DNA from: CAG-1031 sp964556785
Lineage (GTDB): Bacteria; Bacteroidota; Bacteroidia; Bacteroidales; Muribaculaceae
Assembly: GCA_964556785.1 (NCBI GenBank)
Contig: CAZKXM010000005.1
Span: forward strand, 1-47,708
DNA: 47,708 bases
Direction of reading: 5' to 3'
A program made the position numbers and the translations under genes. Below are positions 25,901-32,452 of this stretch, piece by piece. The notes beneath the pieces were generated by a model that had not been told where the DNA came from, searched no databases, and worked only from the letters and a program-made list of their open reading frames with translations. How positions within the stretch are numbered: position 1 is the first letter of the stretch; every line of letters begins with the position of its first letter.

Positions 25901-26851
25901 CTTGAAGGTGTCGCCCACGTTGAGGCTCACTACACCCTGCGAAGTGGCGTTGACAAATATGTCGCCCGTTTCATATCCCTGGTTGCTCTGCGGGGTATGA
26001 TTGATTTCCTTGGGGCTGTGAGCGGCATAGTCGGAGTCGGCAAACTCAATCTTGGGACACTTGCTTTCATCTACGCTGAAAGTGAAGTAGCCGCCGTGGG
26101 TCAGGCCGCCGGCTTTCCAAGTGCGGTAGTTGTACACCTGACTCTTGGCAAGCTCATAGGTGTAGGTTTTGCCGCCGTTCTCGCTCTTCACGCTCTTCGG
26201 CTCCACGGGAGTGAAGTCGGTGAAGTGCGTGAACTTGATTCCGAGGAAAAGCTCGGCATCGTTAGGAACGGTGATGGAATACATTCCGCCGAGAGGGATG
26301 GCATAGTTGGCGGTCACGTTGGCGGTGATGGTCGAGCTGCGGTAACCGGTCATGTAGCCCTCGGCGCGGCGTGCTTCCGAAGGGATGTAAGCCATATTGT
26401 AAGAGTTGCCGTTGAACACCAGGAATGTTTTGCGGCCGCTGGTTGTGCTGTTGCCCATCGTGACGGTCTGCACTCCGCCTTCGCGCGAGGTGACGGTGGG
26501 CTCCATAGTGTAGTCGGTGCCATACACCCAGCCGGAATTAGAGGCATAGGCCGTGATGGTGAACACCTTGAATTCCTGCATCTCGGTTTGGTCGGCAACA
26601 TTCACTTCGATTGTGCCGTTGACGGTAGTGCCGTTGGTGGCATAGCCCGTAAGCACATACGTGCCGGGGGCAACATCAAAGTTGTAGACACGTGAAGCCG
26701 GCGCACCAACATCCACGGGAGTGTCTGACCCCTTGGGTGTAAGGGTCATGGTGGTGGAGATGGTGTTCATTGTCACTTGCACCGGCACCGCCTGCATGGC
26801 CGCAGGAAGCACCGAGAGCATTGCCAATGAAAACAAATGTTTGAGTTTCAT
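22907..26851 (-). CDS. Large secreted GLUG/Big_2 surface protein with T9SS-type C-terminal signal
   Basis: 1314 residues. Signal peptide MKLKHLFSLAMLSVLPAAMQA. Residues about 22-820 are beta-rich and unassigned. Residues about 824-1005 hold GLUG-type repeats (GLFGYM, VGGIVGYAY, AGGVAGLTS, TGGVVGALM, SGGVVGSHA). Two Ig-like Big_2 domains follow (about 1073-1164 and 1165-1255; WTSSDESVVEID and WASDNEAVATV). The last 45 residues, VTVYDMAGRQIL to LAPGFYIFKQG to KVLVK, look like a type A type IX sorting domain. It starts 15 bp after the BtuG-like gene, so it belongs to the riboswitch-controlled operon. A role as a cobalamin-capture or surface scaffold protein is inferred from position only. Confidence 0.85.
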   Translation of the reverse strand: MKLKHLFSLAMLSVLPAAMQAVPVQVTMNTISTTMTLTPKGSDTPVDVGAPASRVYNFDVAPGTYVLTGYATNGTTVNGTIEVNVADQTEMQEFKVFTITAYASNSGWVYGTDYTMEPTVTSREGGVQTVTMGNSTTSGRKTFLVFNGNSYNMAYIPSEARRAEGYMTGYRSSTITANVTANYAIPLGGMYSITVPNDAELFLGIKFTHFTDFTPVEPKSVKSENGGKTYTYELAKSQVYNYRTWKAGGLTHGGYFTFSVDESKCPKIEFADSDYAAHSPKEINHTPQSNQGYETGDIFVNATSQGVVSLNVGDTFKAHAMRTWELTDNSTNNYFIEPDFHYTVLGLDGKPSTGVIEIEQGVGSAWANIKAKAKGTAIVLVSYDGINLNYYSAADKNNYLGGEFWGAIWPENTAAYVVTVGEAESTVVPNMLINEAYNLDAKKNSGKYVDAEHDVFYYLDTEPGFAYTFTPENAANVEIAYPTIGEQMATYAGFGKEGVTINADGSVTLLLKEGRQIVRLTDASGHAAYQVLRARPCHREINNATRPDSKIFQPGDQVNVQYSGLFHPANKLAGIYNMSAYVTYNGVPNGSSLILGAGQYTFGSAASAQAVTVTIPEDFDFEASKTFVMNDGVIQVNGYGDPIGNHRVIDPVAGRSPNFTAIAHKTYFGAIPSIELPVSETRYFDIKVEGVPANTDVTMTFAGKEIEAGENGLYSGTYGTYSVVVGGEGYECYRNDFNIGDDAEGEIVFKVEMVASETTWDGKTMTEPARDAEGAYLIGNGAELAYFANMVNTEAAAARTAKLTADINLGNYDWTPIGVARAKSFIGEFDGQGFTVENLYVNNPTANYQGLFGYMKYGDDNAVSVIRNLSVTGYVSGKMYVGGIVGYAYLYSNIINCQNYADVKATDNNAGGVAGLTSNYSLIDRCANFGNIDGVNSTGGVVGALMGLQTELHNSFNAGQVKGGNNSGGVVGSHADNQSITNLFNVGEVTGAISVGACVGLSNDGVENAFTTFACDFDDHSELVTAEQMASGEIAYKLGDAFFQTIGRDAYPVFEGLRVYYDEADNTYYNKAVGFTLDLGEGSDDVIVANNVVTMPLNSVYELKAVAAPVAARLPEIVWTSSDESVVEIDENGTLTAVAKGVATVTASGVVGTETVSYTCAIYVVGANVTELSLDAAEASLHVTDNPSVVLTVTYLPDYADEPALVWASDNEAVATVKPDNALSATVTAVKQGKATISVALVNNPEVTATCEVTVVEPAGIADLFADGSNEPVTVYDMAGRQILTNATATQAKHLAPGFYIFKQGATELKVLVK

Positions 26852-26866
26852 TTTGATTGGTTTAGT

Positions 26867-28195
26867 TTAGTTATTATAAATGAATTTCTTTCCATTCTGA
26901 ATGTAGATCTGACCCGGAAGCAGATGCTTCACAGGGATGCCTTGCAGATTGTAGACCGGCGCGGTGACAGAGCCGCCATCGGCTGTCACGGTCTCGATGC
27001 CGCTGTCAGGCTTTTCGGGATCGGGTTTGTCAGGATCAGGCTCAGGCATCTCATCCGGGGCCAGTGCCAGAAAATGCGCGGGATTGATATATGTTTTATA
27101 TTTCCCTACAAACTCGCCCTTCGAGTTCCACTGAAGGAGCGCTCCTGCGCCGGTGAACTCTCCCGCATCAGTGGCATAAAACCAGCCGGTGTAGGGGTTG
27201 ACAAATAAGCCGTAAGGCATGGTCATGGCCTCAATATCGGCTTTGAGTGTGCCCGGCAGCGACTCCTCCACACCTTCAATGCCGTCAGTCTCAAAAAGCA
27301 ACGCGGGATTGATCGTGATGTAGTTAAATTCATATTCGCCGTTGTAATATGAATATCTTGACCCGATGGCAAGGAAGTGGCCCTGAGTGTCCACGGTGCT
27401 GTAAGTCGCGGCATAGTCAAGTTTCACGAAGCAATCCTCGTCAGGCGCCCCGGCCAAAGCTGCGTCGCAATCAAAAATCACGGTTGCGGCCATAATATCA
27501 TAATAGTCGCCGGGCGAGTTGATGCAAAGATACTGTCCGCTCTGCGACATCTTGCCGTAAAGGTTAATCTGCCCGGTGTCGACATTTCTCACCACCTTCA
27601 TCGTGGCGGCATCAATAATGCTCACCGTGGTTTCATAGTCATGATTCTCCTGAAAAGCATATCCTCCAGTGTTGGCCACGAAAAGATACCCCTTATAGTA
27701 AGCTATTCCTTCCGGCTCGTAGCCCACTTCAACGGCGTCGACAACCCCGAAGGTTGAAACGTCGATCTTCGCCACATAGCCTTTCGTAAACTCACGGAAA
27801 CCGCTCTCCATAGCCACTTCATGGCCATAGGAGGAAATGTAGACATACTTTCCGTCGGAGGCCAGCTTGCGGTTGTTAGGCACATCTTCCGTTGCCGCCA
27901 CAGCTTTCCCTTCAGGCGTAATGAACTGCACGATGTTTGACCAGTTGACGGCAATGGCAATCAGATTGTCGTTGACTTGAATAATGTCGTTGGGAGTGTC
28001 GCCAAGCTTATATCCGTTTACTTGACGAAACCACTCGTTGCTCACCATTGTGCCATCCTCAAAGTATGACAGGCGACCGTTATCTGCCTGCCAGAGGCCC
28101 TCGTTGACAATGATGAGCCGCTCCGTGCGGGGATCGGCGGCGCTCATTGTCACAGAGCCGAGAACAACTGATAAGAGTAGCGATTTCAGTTTCAT
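26867..28195 (-). CDS. BtuG-like YncE/DUF5074-type beta-propeller, probable cobalamin-binding surface protein
   Basis: 442 residues. Repeated propeller-type blades, for example LASDGKYVYISSYG, YYKGYLFVANTGGYAF and NPYTGWFYATDAGEFTG, fit the YncE-like fold of Bacteroides BtuG, which binds B12 at the cell surface on top of BtuB. Unlike BtuG it has no lipobox: the signal MKLKSLLLSVVLGSVTMSA is followed by ADP. After a Pro/Asp linker (PDPDKPDPEKPDS) the C-terminus VYNLQGIPVKHLLPGQIYI resembles a T9SS sorting tail. It lies 15 bp after btuB and 15 bp before the large GLUG protein. The B12 role is inferred from the riboswitch, the BtuB neighbour and the fold. Confidence 0.8.
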   Translation of the reverse strand: MKLKSLLLSVVLGSVTMSAADPRTERLIIVNEGLWQADNGRLSYFEDGTMVSNEWFRQVNGYKLGDTPNDIIQVNDNLIAIAVNWSNIVQFITPEGKAVAATEDVPNNRKLASDGKYVYISSYGHEVAMESGFREFTKGYVAKIDVSTFGVVDAVEVGYEPEGIAYYKGYLFVANTGGYAFQENHDYETTVSIIDAATMKVVRNVDTGQINLYGKMSQSGQYLCINSPGDYYDIMAATVIFDCDAALAGAPDEDCFVKLDYAATYSTVDTQGHFLAIGSRYSYYNGEYEFNYITINPALLFETDGIEGVEESLPGTLKADIEAMTMPYGLFVNPYTGWFYATDAGEFTGAGALLQWNSKGEFVGKYKTYINPAHFLALAPDEMPEPDPDKPDPEKPDSGIETVTADGGSVTAPVYNLQGIPVKHLLPGQIYIQNGKKFIYNN

Positions 28196-28210
28196 AGTGT
28201 CATTATTATG

Positions 28211-30187
28211 TTATTTGGTTTTCCCGATGGTGTAAGAGAGTGTGAACTTGAAATTCCGCCCCGGCATGGGATAGCGGGGAATGTGTTCATACTGCACATC
28301 AAACAGGTCGTTGACCTCAAGCGATGCAATGAAGCCCTTCCACTGGCCGGTGAGTTTGAGGTCAACGTTGTTGTAGGGGCTCAGGATGTCGGCGGGATCG
28401 GCGTATGACCATATCCGTTCCGACACGTGCAGCTCCGACACGGTCAGCGAGATGTTTCGCCACGCCGCAATGGCGGTGATTCCGCACGAGAATTTCGGAG
28501 AATAGCAGATAGGCACATCGTAGGTTTCGGCATCCTCGGGATTGGTGCGGTTGACGTCGTGCTGGATCGTGGCTGAGCCTATGAGAGTGAACCGCCATTG
28601 CCGCGGGCTGAATGATGCTTGCGCATTGGCATTGATGCCCCGGCAATAGGTCTTTCCGTAGTTCATCATTGACCATGTGTAAGTGCCGCGCAGCGGCAGG
28701 CACACAATTCTGTTATCAATAAAATTGATATATCCGTCGGCCTGGGCGGAGGCAAACCATCGGCCGGCAGAGCAGGTATATTCAACGCCCAGATTCCATT
28801 GCCGGGTGTATTCAGGCTTCAGATTGCGGTTGCCGGCCTGGGTGTAATAAAGATCGTTAAGCGTAGGCACCCGGAAAATCTTCTTATACCATCCCCTGAA
28901 GCTGAATCCCCGGTAGAAATAGCCGATCACAAATGCCGGTGTCAGCTTCTTCAACGGATCGGCGGCTCCGGCCTGAATGGTGGTGTAGTCTTTATAGTGC
29001 TGGAAAAGCAGCGATGCCTCTGCCCGCAGTCCGTGCCATGATAACTGCACGTCGGCCACCGCCTTCTGGTCAAAACGGCGAATATCACTGAAATTACGCA
29101 AATCAGCCTTGAGCCACGACATTCGCGCGTCATATCCCGCATTGACATAGAGCCACTCCAATGGCGAGTAACAGTAAGCTGCCGAAGCATAGGCATCGTT
29201 CTGATAATAATGGTTGTCAACTCGCGCGGTGTTTTGATTTTCAGGGAAATCGGTGTTATAGCGCAGATATTCGTGGGAATACTTTGTGTTGAACCGCAGG
29301 AAATGAGCGGACGAAAAAGCGTGTTCCCACGAGGCTTGCGCAAACAGGTCGGTATCCCATTCGCGCCCTATATTTGTGTACTTGTCGGATAGCCGGCGCA
29401 CAATACCTCCCGGACATCCGCGCTCCGACACATAAGCATACACGTGGGCCGAAAATCCCCGGTTGAAAGCGGAGCCCTCGATGCGATAGTAACGAATGTC
29501 GGAATTCCTGCGCCGCCCCACAGTGTCTTCATATTCCGATTTATATCGGAACGGGTAATCACCCTTCGACGACATAAACTCGCCGTCGACAAAGCCGCTC
29601 CATCCCTTGCGGTTAAATTGCGCGTTAAGCCGGCCGCGATAGGTGTGAAACGAGCCTATGCCGGCAAGAGCTGTCAGCGAATCTGACGTAGGCTTGCGTG
29701 TGCGCAGATAAACCGTCGCGCCCGAAGCATATTCCGAGGGGGATTGCGCGCGTTCCAGCCGGTTGGCGTTATAAAGCTGCACTGACTCGAGGGTCGACAA
29801 GGAATATTTGCCGAGGTCAACCGTGCCGTTCTGGGCGTTGGTGATACGGATACCGTCGATATACACTCCCACATGCTGCGAGCCAAGCGAGCGGACATTT
29901 ATTGTTTTTAGTCCCCCGAGGCCGCCATAGTCTTTAATCTGCACTCCGGCAAAGTATTTCAGGGCATCGGCGATGGAGGTTGATGAAAGGCGCTGCAATT
30001 CAGTGCCTGAAAGCGACTGCACCGTTGCCAGAGGTTTGCGCGCGGCAGTCACCTCTACGCCGCGGAGCGATATGATGCCGTTCCACACTGAGTCTGTATC
30101 AGCATCTTGAGCCCGCAGCGTAGGTGCCGCCGCCATGACGATGGCGGAGATAACAGAAAAGAAAATATATTTTATAAAGTCAGTCAT
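28211..30187 (-). CDS. btuB: TonB-dependent vitamin B12 receptor
   Basis: 658 residues from ATG 30187. Signal peptide MTDFIKYIFFSVISAIVMAAAPTLRAQ. The plug begins with VEVTAARKPLA, then TSIADALKYFAGVQIKDYGG, INVRSLGSQHVGVYIDGIRI and LSTLESVQLYNA. A barrel follows and ends KFTLSYTIGKTK. Cobalamin as the ligand rests on the B12 riboswitch immediately upstream and the BtuG-like gene downstream. The frame stays open to 30256, but that start lies in the riboswitch expression platform and the longer N-terminus would precede the signal peptide, so it is rejected. First gene of a three-gene operon. Confidence 0.9.
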   Translation of the reverse strand: MTDFIKYIFFSVISAIVMAAAPTLRAQDADTDSVWNGIISLRGVEVTAARKPLATVQSLSGTELQRLSSTSIADALKYFAGVQIKDYGGLGGLKTINVRSLGSQHVGVYIDGIRITNAQNGTVDLGKYSLSTLESVQLYNANRLERAQSPSEYASGATVYLRTRKPTSDSLTALAGIGSFHTYRGRLNAQFNRKGWSGFVDGEFMSSKGDYPFRYKSEYEDTVGRRRNSDIRYYRIEGSAFNRGFSAHVYAYVSERGCPGGIVRRLSDKYTNIGREWDTDLFAQASWEHAFSSAHFLRFNTKYSHEYLRYNTDFPENQNTARVDNHYYQNDAYASAAYCYSPLEWLYVNAGYDARMSWLKADLRNFSDIRRFDQKAVADVQLSWHGLRAEASLLFQHYKDYTTIQAGAADPLKKLTPAFVIGYFYRGFSFRGWYKKIFRVPTLNDLYYTQAGNRNLKPEYTRQWNLGVEYTCSAGRWFASAQADGYINFIDNRIVCLPLRGTYTWSMMNYGKTYCRGINANAQASFSPRQWRFTLIGSATIQHDVNRTNPEDAETYDVPICYSPKFSCGITAIAAWRNISLTVSELHVSERIWSYADPADILSPYNNVDLKLTGQWKGFIASLEVNDLFDVQYEHIPRYPMPGRNFKFTLSYTIGKTK

Positions 30188-30189
30188 AA

Positions 30190-30248
30190 TGCCGCATAAC
30201 AAAAAAATCTCTCTGCGATTCATACGCAAAGAGACGATATATGCGGCA
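30190..30248 (-). promoter_or_regulatory. Outer stem around the riboswitch terminator, ending next to the btuB start
   Basis: On the transcript UGCCGCAUA (30248-30240) can pair perfectly over 9 bp with UAUGCGGCA (30198-30190), enclosing the terminator hairpin. The downstream arm ends 2 nt before the btuB AUG, where a ribosome would bind. It could give a second, translational layer of control (inference). Confidence 0.5.
30201..30234 (-). terminator. Intrinsic terminator of the cobalamin riboswitch
   Basis: TCTCTTTGCG and CGCAGAGAGA on the minus strand (30234-30225 with 30217-30208) form a 10-bp stem with one G-U pair and a 7-nt loop, followed by seven T (30207-30201). It lies 14 nt before the btuB ATG and downstream of the aptamer, so it is the likely off-state. 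Confidence 0.85.
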
Positions 30249-30324
30249 ATAACCACATCGGCCCGAAGGCTTCTGTAAGTAATTTAGATATGCCTGCCCA
30301 TAGTCCCGTAGGCGCGTGAATCTA

Positions 30325-30498
30325 TATTGACTATGGCAGGTCTTCTGACTTATCCCATCCTTGTCGCGCCTTCTCAGAGCGTCAGCTCCAATGACATTTT
30401 GCGAAAGGTTTGTAGGAATTACAGCAGCGGGTACTGTCCCGGATTCTCACCGGATTCCCTATTGACCGCTCGGCCATGGGCTTTGCGGAACCATATCG
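30325..30498 (-). promoter_or_regulatory. Cobalamin (AdoCbl/B12) riboswitch aptamer
   Basis: The minus strand carries the conserved core in order: GGTCAATAGGGAATCCGGTG, then GAATCCGGGACAGTACCCGC and TGCTGTAA, and the 3-prime B12 box AAGTCAGAAGACCTGCC (complement near 30335-30351). TATGG near the 5-prime end can pair with CCATA at the 3-prime end as P1. It is preceded by a consensus promoter and followed by a terminator and btuB. Cobalamin binding should switch off the whole btuB operon. Confidence 0.95.
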
Positions 30499-30502
30499 GC
30501 GG

Positions 30503-30534
30503 CAAAAGTAATCTTATTTTTCAAATCTGACAAA
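30503..30534 (-). promoter_or_regulatory. Promoter of the riboswitch-btuB operon
   Basis: Minus strand TTTG (30531-30534), a 20-nt spacer and TACTTTTG (30503-30510) match the consensus fully. Transcription would start near 30498, at the aptamer 5-prime edge. Confidence 0.85.
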
Positions 30535-30633
30535 CCAAACCTCAAAAAATCCCATCAAAAAATTTTTCGCAATTTTTGCATCGGATTGGGTAATGCCTGC
30601 GCCGGAAGATGCCTGATTGTCGGGAGAATTTGT

Positions 30634-30641
30634 TAATTTTG
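30634..30641 (+). promoter_or_regulatory. -7 element for the nonulosonate-type gene pair
   Basis: TAATTTTG, ending 6 nt before ATG 30648. No TTTG is seen at the -33 position. The distance implies an almost leaderless transcript. Confidence 0.55.
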
Positions 30642-30647
30642 CCGATT

Positions 30648-31355
30648 ATGGCAACGACCCATCCTATTTTCATCATTCCTGCCCGCGGAGGCAGCAAGGG
30701 GATTCCCCGCAAGAATATCAAGCCGCTCCACGGAAAGCCGCTTCTGCACTACACGGTGGAGGAGGCGCTGAAGATCGCGCCGGCCGATCGGGTAATCCTG
30801 TCGACCGACAGCGAGGAGATTGCCGAGGCGGGACGCGCGGCGGGCCTGACGGTGAGCTATATGCGCCCCGCCGCGCTCGCCACCGATACTGCCGGCTCCC
30901 GCGAGGTGATTCTCGACGCAATGGCATGGGCCGATTCGCAGGGGATGGAATATGACTGTGTGGTGCTTCTTCAGCCGACATCGCCGCTGCGCACCGCCGC
31001 CGACATCGCCGCCTGCCTCGATGCCTATGCCGGGCGGATGCCTGAGATCGACATGGCCGTGACCGTGTGTGCATCCGCGGCCAATCCCTATTACGATTGC
31101 TTTGAGACGGACTCCGACGGATTTCTCCGTGTGAGCAAGGGCGACGGCCTGTTCACCCGCCGTCAGGATGCCCCCGCGGCGTGGCAATACAATGGCGCCG
31201 TCTATGCCATCAATCCCGCTTCGATACGCGCAATGCCCCTGGGGATGATGCCGCGCAAGGTGGCCTCGGTGATGCCGCGCGAACGAAGCATCGACCTTGA
31301 CACTCCGCTCGACTGGGCTATTGCCGAAGCGATAATGAACCACAACGATGATTGA
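30648..31355 (+). CDS. CMP-acylneuraminate/legionaminate synthetase-like cytidylyltransferase
   Basis: 235 residues from ATG 30648; the longer frame from 30609 would cover the -7 element. The N-terminus IIPARGGSKGIPRKNIKPLHGKPL is the nucleotide-binding signature of the NeuA/PtmB/KdsB-like family that activates 9-carbon sugars with CTP. Other landmarks are STDSEEIAEAG near residue 55, LLQPTSPLRTAADI near 107, and the end DLDTPLDWAIAEA. It overlaps the next gene, a PtmE-like enzyme, by 8 nt, which points to legionaminic-type rather than sialic acid. No neuB/ptmC or neuC homologue is in the window. Confidence 0.85.
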   Translation: MATTHPIFIIPARGGSKGIPRKNIKPLHGKPLLHYTVEEALKIAPADRVILSTDSEEIAEAGRAAGLTVSYMRPAALATDTAGSREVILDAMAWADSQGMEYDCVVLLQPTSPLRTAADIAACLDAYAGRMPEIDMAVTVCASAANPYYDCFETDSDGFLRVSKGDGLFTRRQDAPAAWQYNGAVYAINPASIRAMPLGMMPRKVASVMPRERSIDLDTPLDWAIAEAIMNHNDD

Positions 31356-32409
31356 CCATACCGACCATATAATCCCCATTACGGCCACTCTGCTCGACGC
31401 CCTGGGACGCATCAACTCGCTCCCGGGGGGAGCCATGACCCTTCTTGCCACCGACGGCGAGGGGTGCCTTGCCGGCACTCTCACTGACGGCGATGTGCGC
31501 CGCGCACTGCTCGCGGGCGCTTCGCTGCAAACCCCGGTGAGCCGGGCCATGCACCGCAATTTCCGCAGTCTTCCGGCCGACGACGTGCGCCCCGCCCGCT
31601 TGCGCGAGATCCGCGGCGAGGGGATAACCCTCGTGCCGCTCGTGGATGCCGACGGCCGGCCCGCGGGGATTATCGACACCCGCGTCACATCGACCATCCT
31701 GCCCCTTAAGGCGGTGCTTATGGCGGGAGGACGCGGCGAGCGCCTGCGCCCGCTCACTCTCACCACGCCCAAACCTCTGCTCAATGTGGGCGGCAGGCCG
31801 ATTATCGACTATAATATACGCGCTCTGGCGCGCGTAGGCATCGCTGACATCACAGTCACGCTGAATTATCTCGCCGAGCAGCTTGAGGAGCATTTCTCGG
31901 CCCCGGTTGAGGGCATAAGGGTCAAAACGGTGCGCGAGCCGGCGTTTATGGGCACAATCGGCTCGGTGGCGCTGACCGATGCCGCGGCCGATCCCGAGGG
32001 AACTACCCTGGTGATGAACTCCGACCTGCTAACCGATATATCGCTCGAGGAGATGTATCTCCATCATGAGGAATCCGGGGCCGACATCACCGTGGCGGCC
32101 ATCCCCTATGTGGTGTCGGTGCCTTACGCGGTGATGCAGACCGATGGCCCGCGGGTGACCTCGCTGGCCGAGAAGCCCTCGATGAGTTACTATGCCAACG
32201 CCGGCATCTACATGATCTCAAACCGTCAGCTCCACGATCTTCCGCAGAGCGGACGCACCGATGCCACCGATCTCATTGAGCGCGCTCTGGCCGAGGGTAA
32301 ACATGTGGGATGGTTTCCGCTGAAAGGCACATGGATCGACATAGGCTCGCCCGCCGACTACACCCGTGCCTGCGAGCTGATGAAAAATCTCGCGTTTGCA
32401 AACCTGTGA
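31348..32409 (+). CDS. CBS-domain sugar nucleotidyltransferase, PtmE-like
   Basis: 353 residues. A CBS pair covers about residues 1-115 (LLDALGRINSLPGGAMTLLATDG; TLVPLVDADGRPAGIID). An NTP-transferase domain follows: VLMAGGRGERLRPLTLTTPKPLL near 123, NSDLL near 225, and GTWIDIGSPADY near 330. CBS plus NTP-transferase is the arrangement of Campylobacter PtmE, which makes GDP-glucosamine for legionaminic acid; similar proteins are also called mannose-1-phosphate guanylyltransferases. With the CMP-sugar synthetase overlapping upstream, a nonulosonate role is plausible but not shown. Confidence 0.85.
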   Translation: MIDHTDHIIPITATLLDALGRINSLPGGAMTLLATDGEGCLAGTLTDGDVRRALLAGASLQTPVSRAMHRNFRSLPADDVRPARLREIRGEGITLVPLVDADGRPAGIIDTRVTSTILPLKAVLMAGGRGERLRPLTLTTPKPLLNVGGRPIIDYNIRALARVGIADITVTLNYLAEQLEEHFSAPVEGIRVKTVREPAFMGTIGSVALTDAAADPEGTTLVMNSDLLTDISLEEMYLHHEESGADITVAAIPYVVSVPYAVMQTDGPRVTSLAEKPSMSYYANAGIYMISNRQLHDLPQSGRTDATDLIERALAEGKHVGWFPLKGTWIDIGSPADYTRACELMKNLAFANL

Positions 32410-32452
32410 GCCGCCTCAGCGTTTATATTCATAAATAAAGAATTCACTGACA

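Noticed and set aside
25829..26695. Plus-strand frame of 288 codons opposite the giant GLUG protein
   Set aside because: Antisense of a repetitive beta-rich gene; composition follows the opposite strand and no start signal is seen.
22907..26851. GLUG repeats read as a possible tandem DNA repeat or phase-variable array
   Set aside because: The similarity is at protein level only; the DNA of the repeats is diverged and shows no homopolymer or short tandem tract.
30188..30256. Longer btuB start at 30256 or 30223
   Set aside because: Both lie in the riboswitch expression platform and would place about 12-23 residues before a good signal peptide.
30633..31784. Minus-strand frame of 383 codons opposite the cytidylyltransferase pair
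   Set aside because: Arg/Ser/Gly-rich shadow of two well-supported plus-strand genes, with no promoter or recognisable domain.
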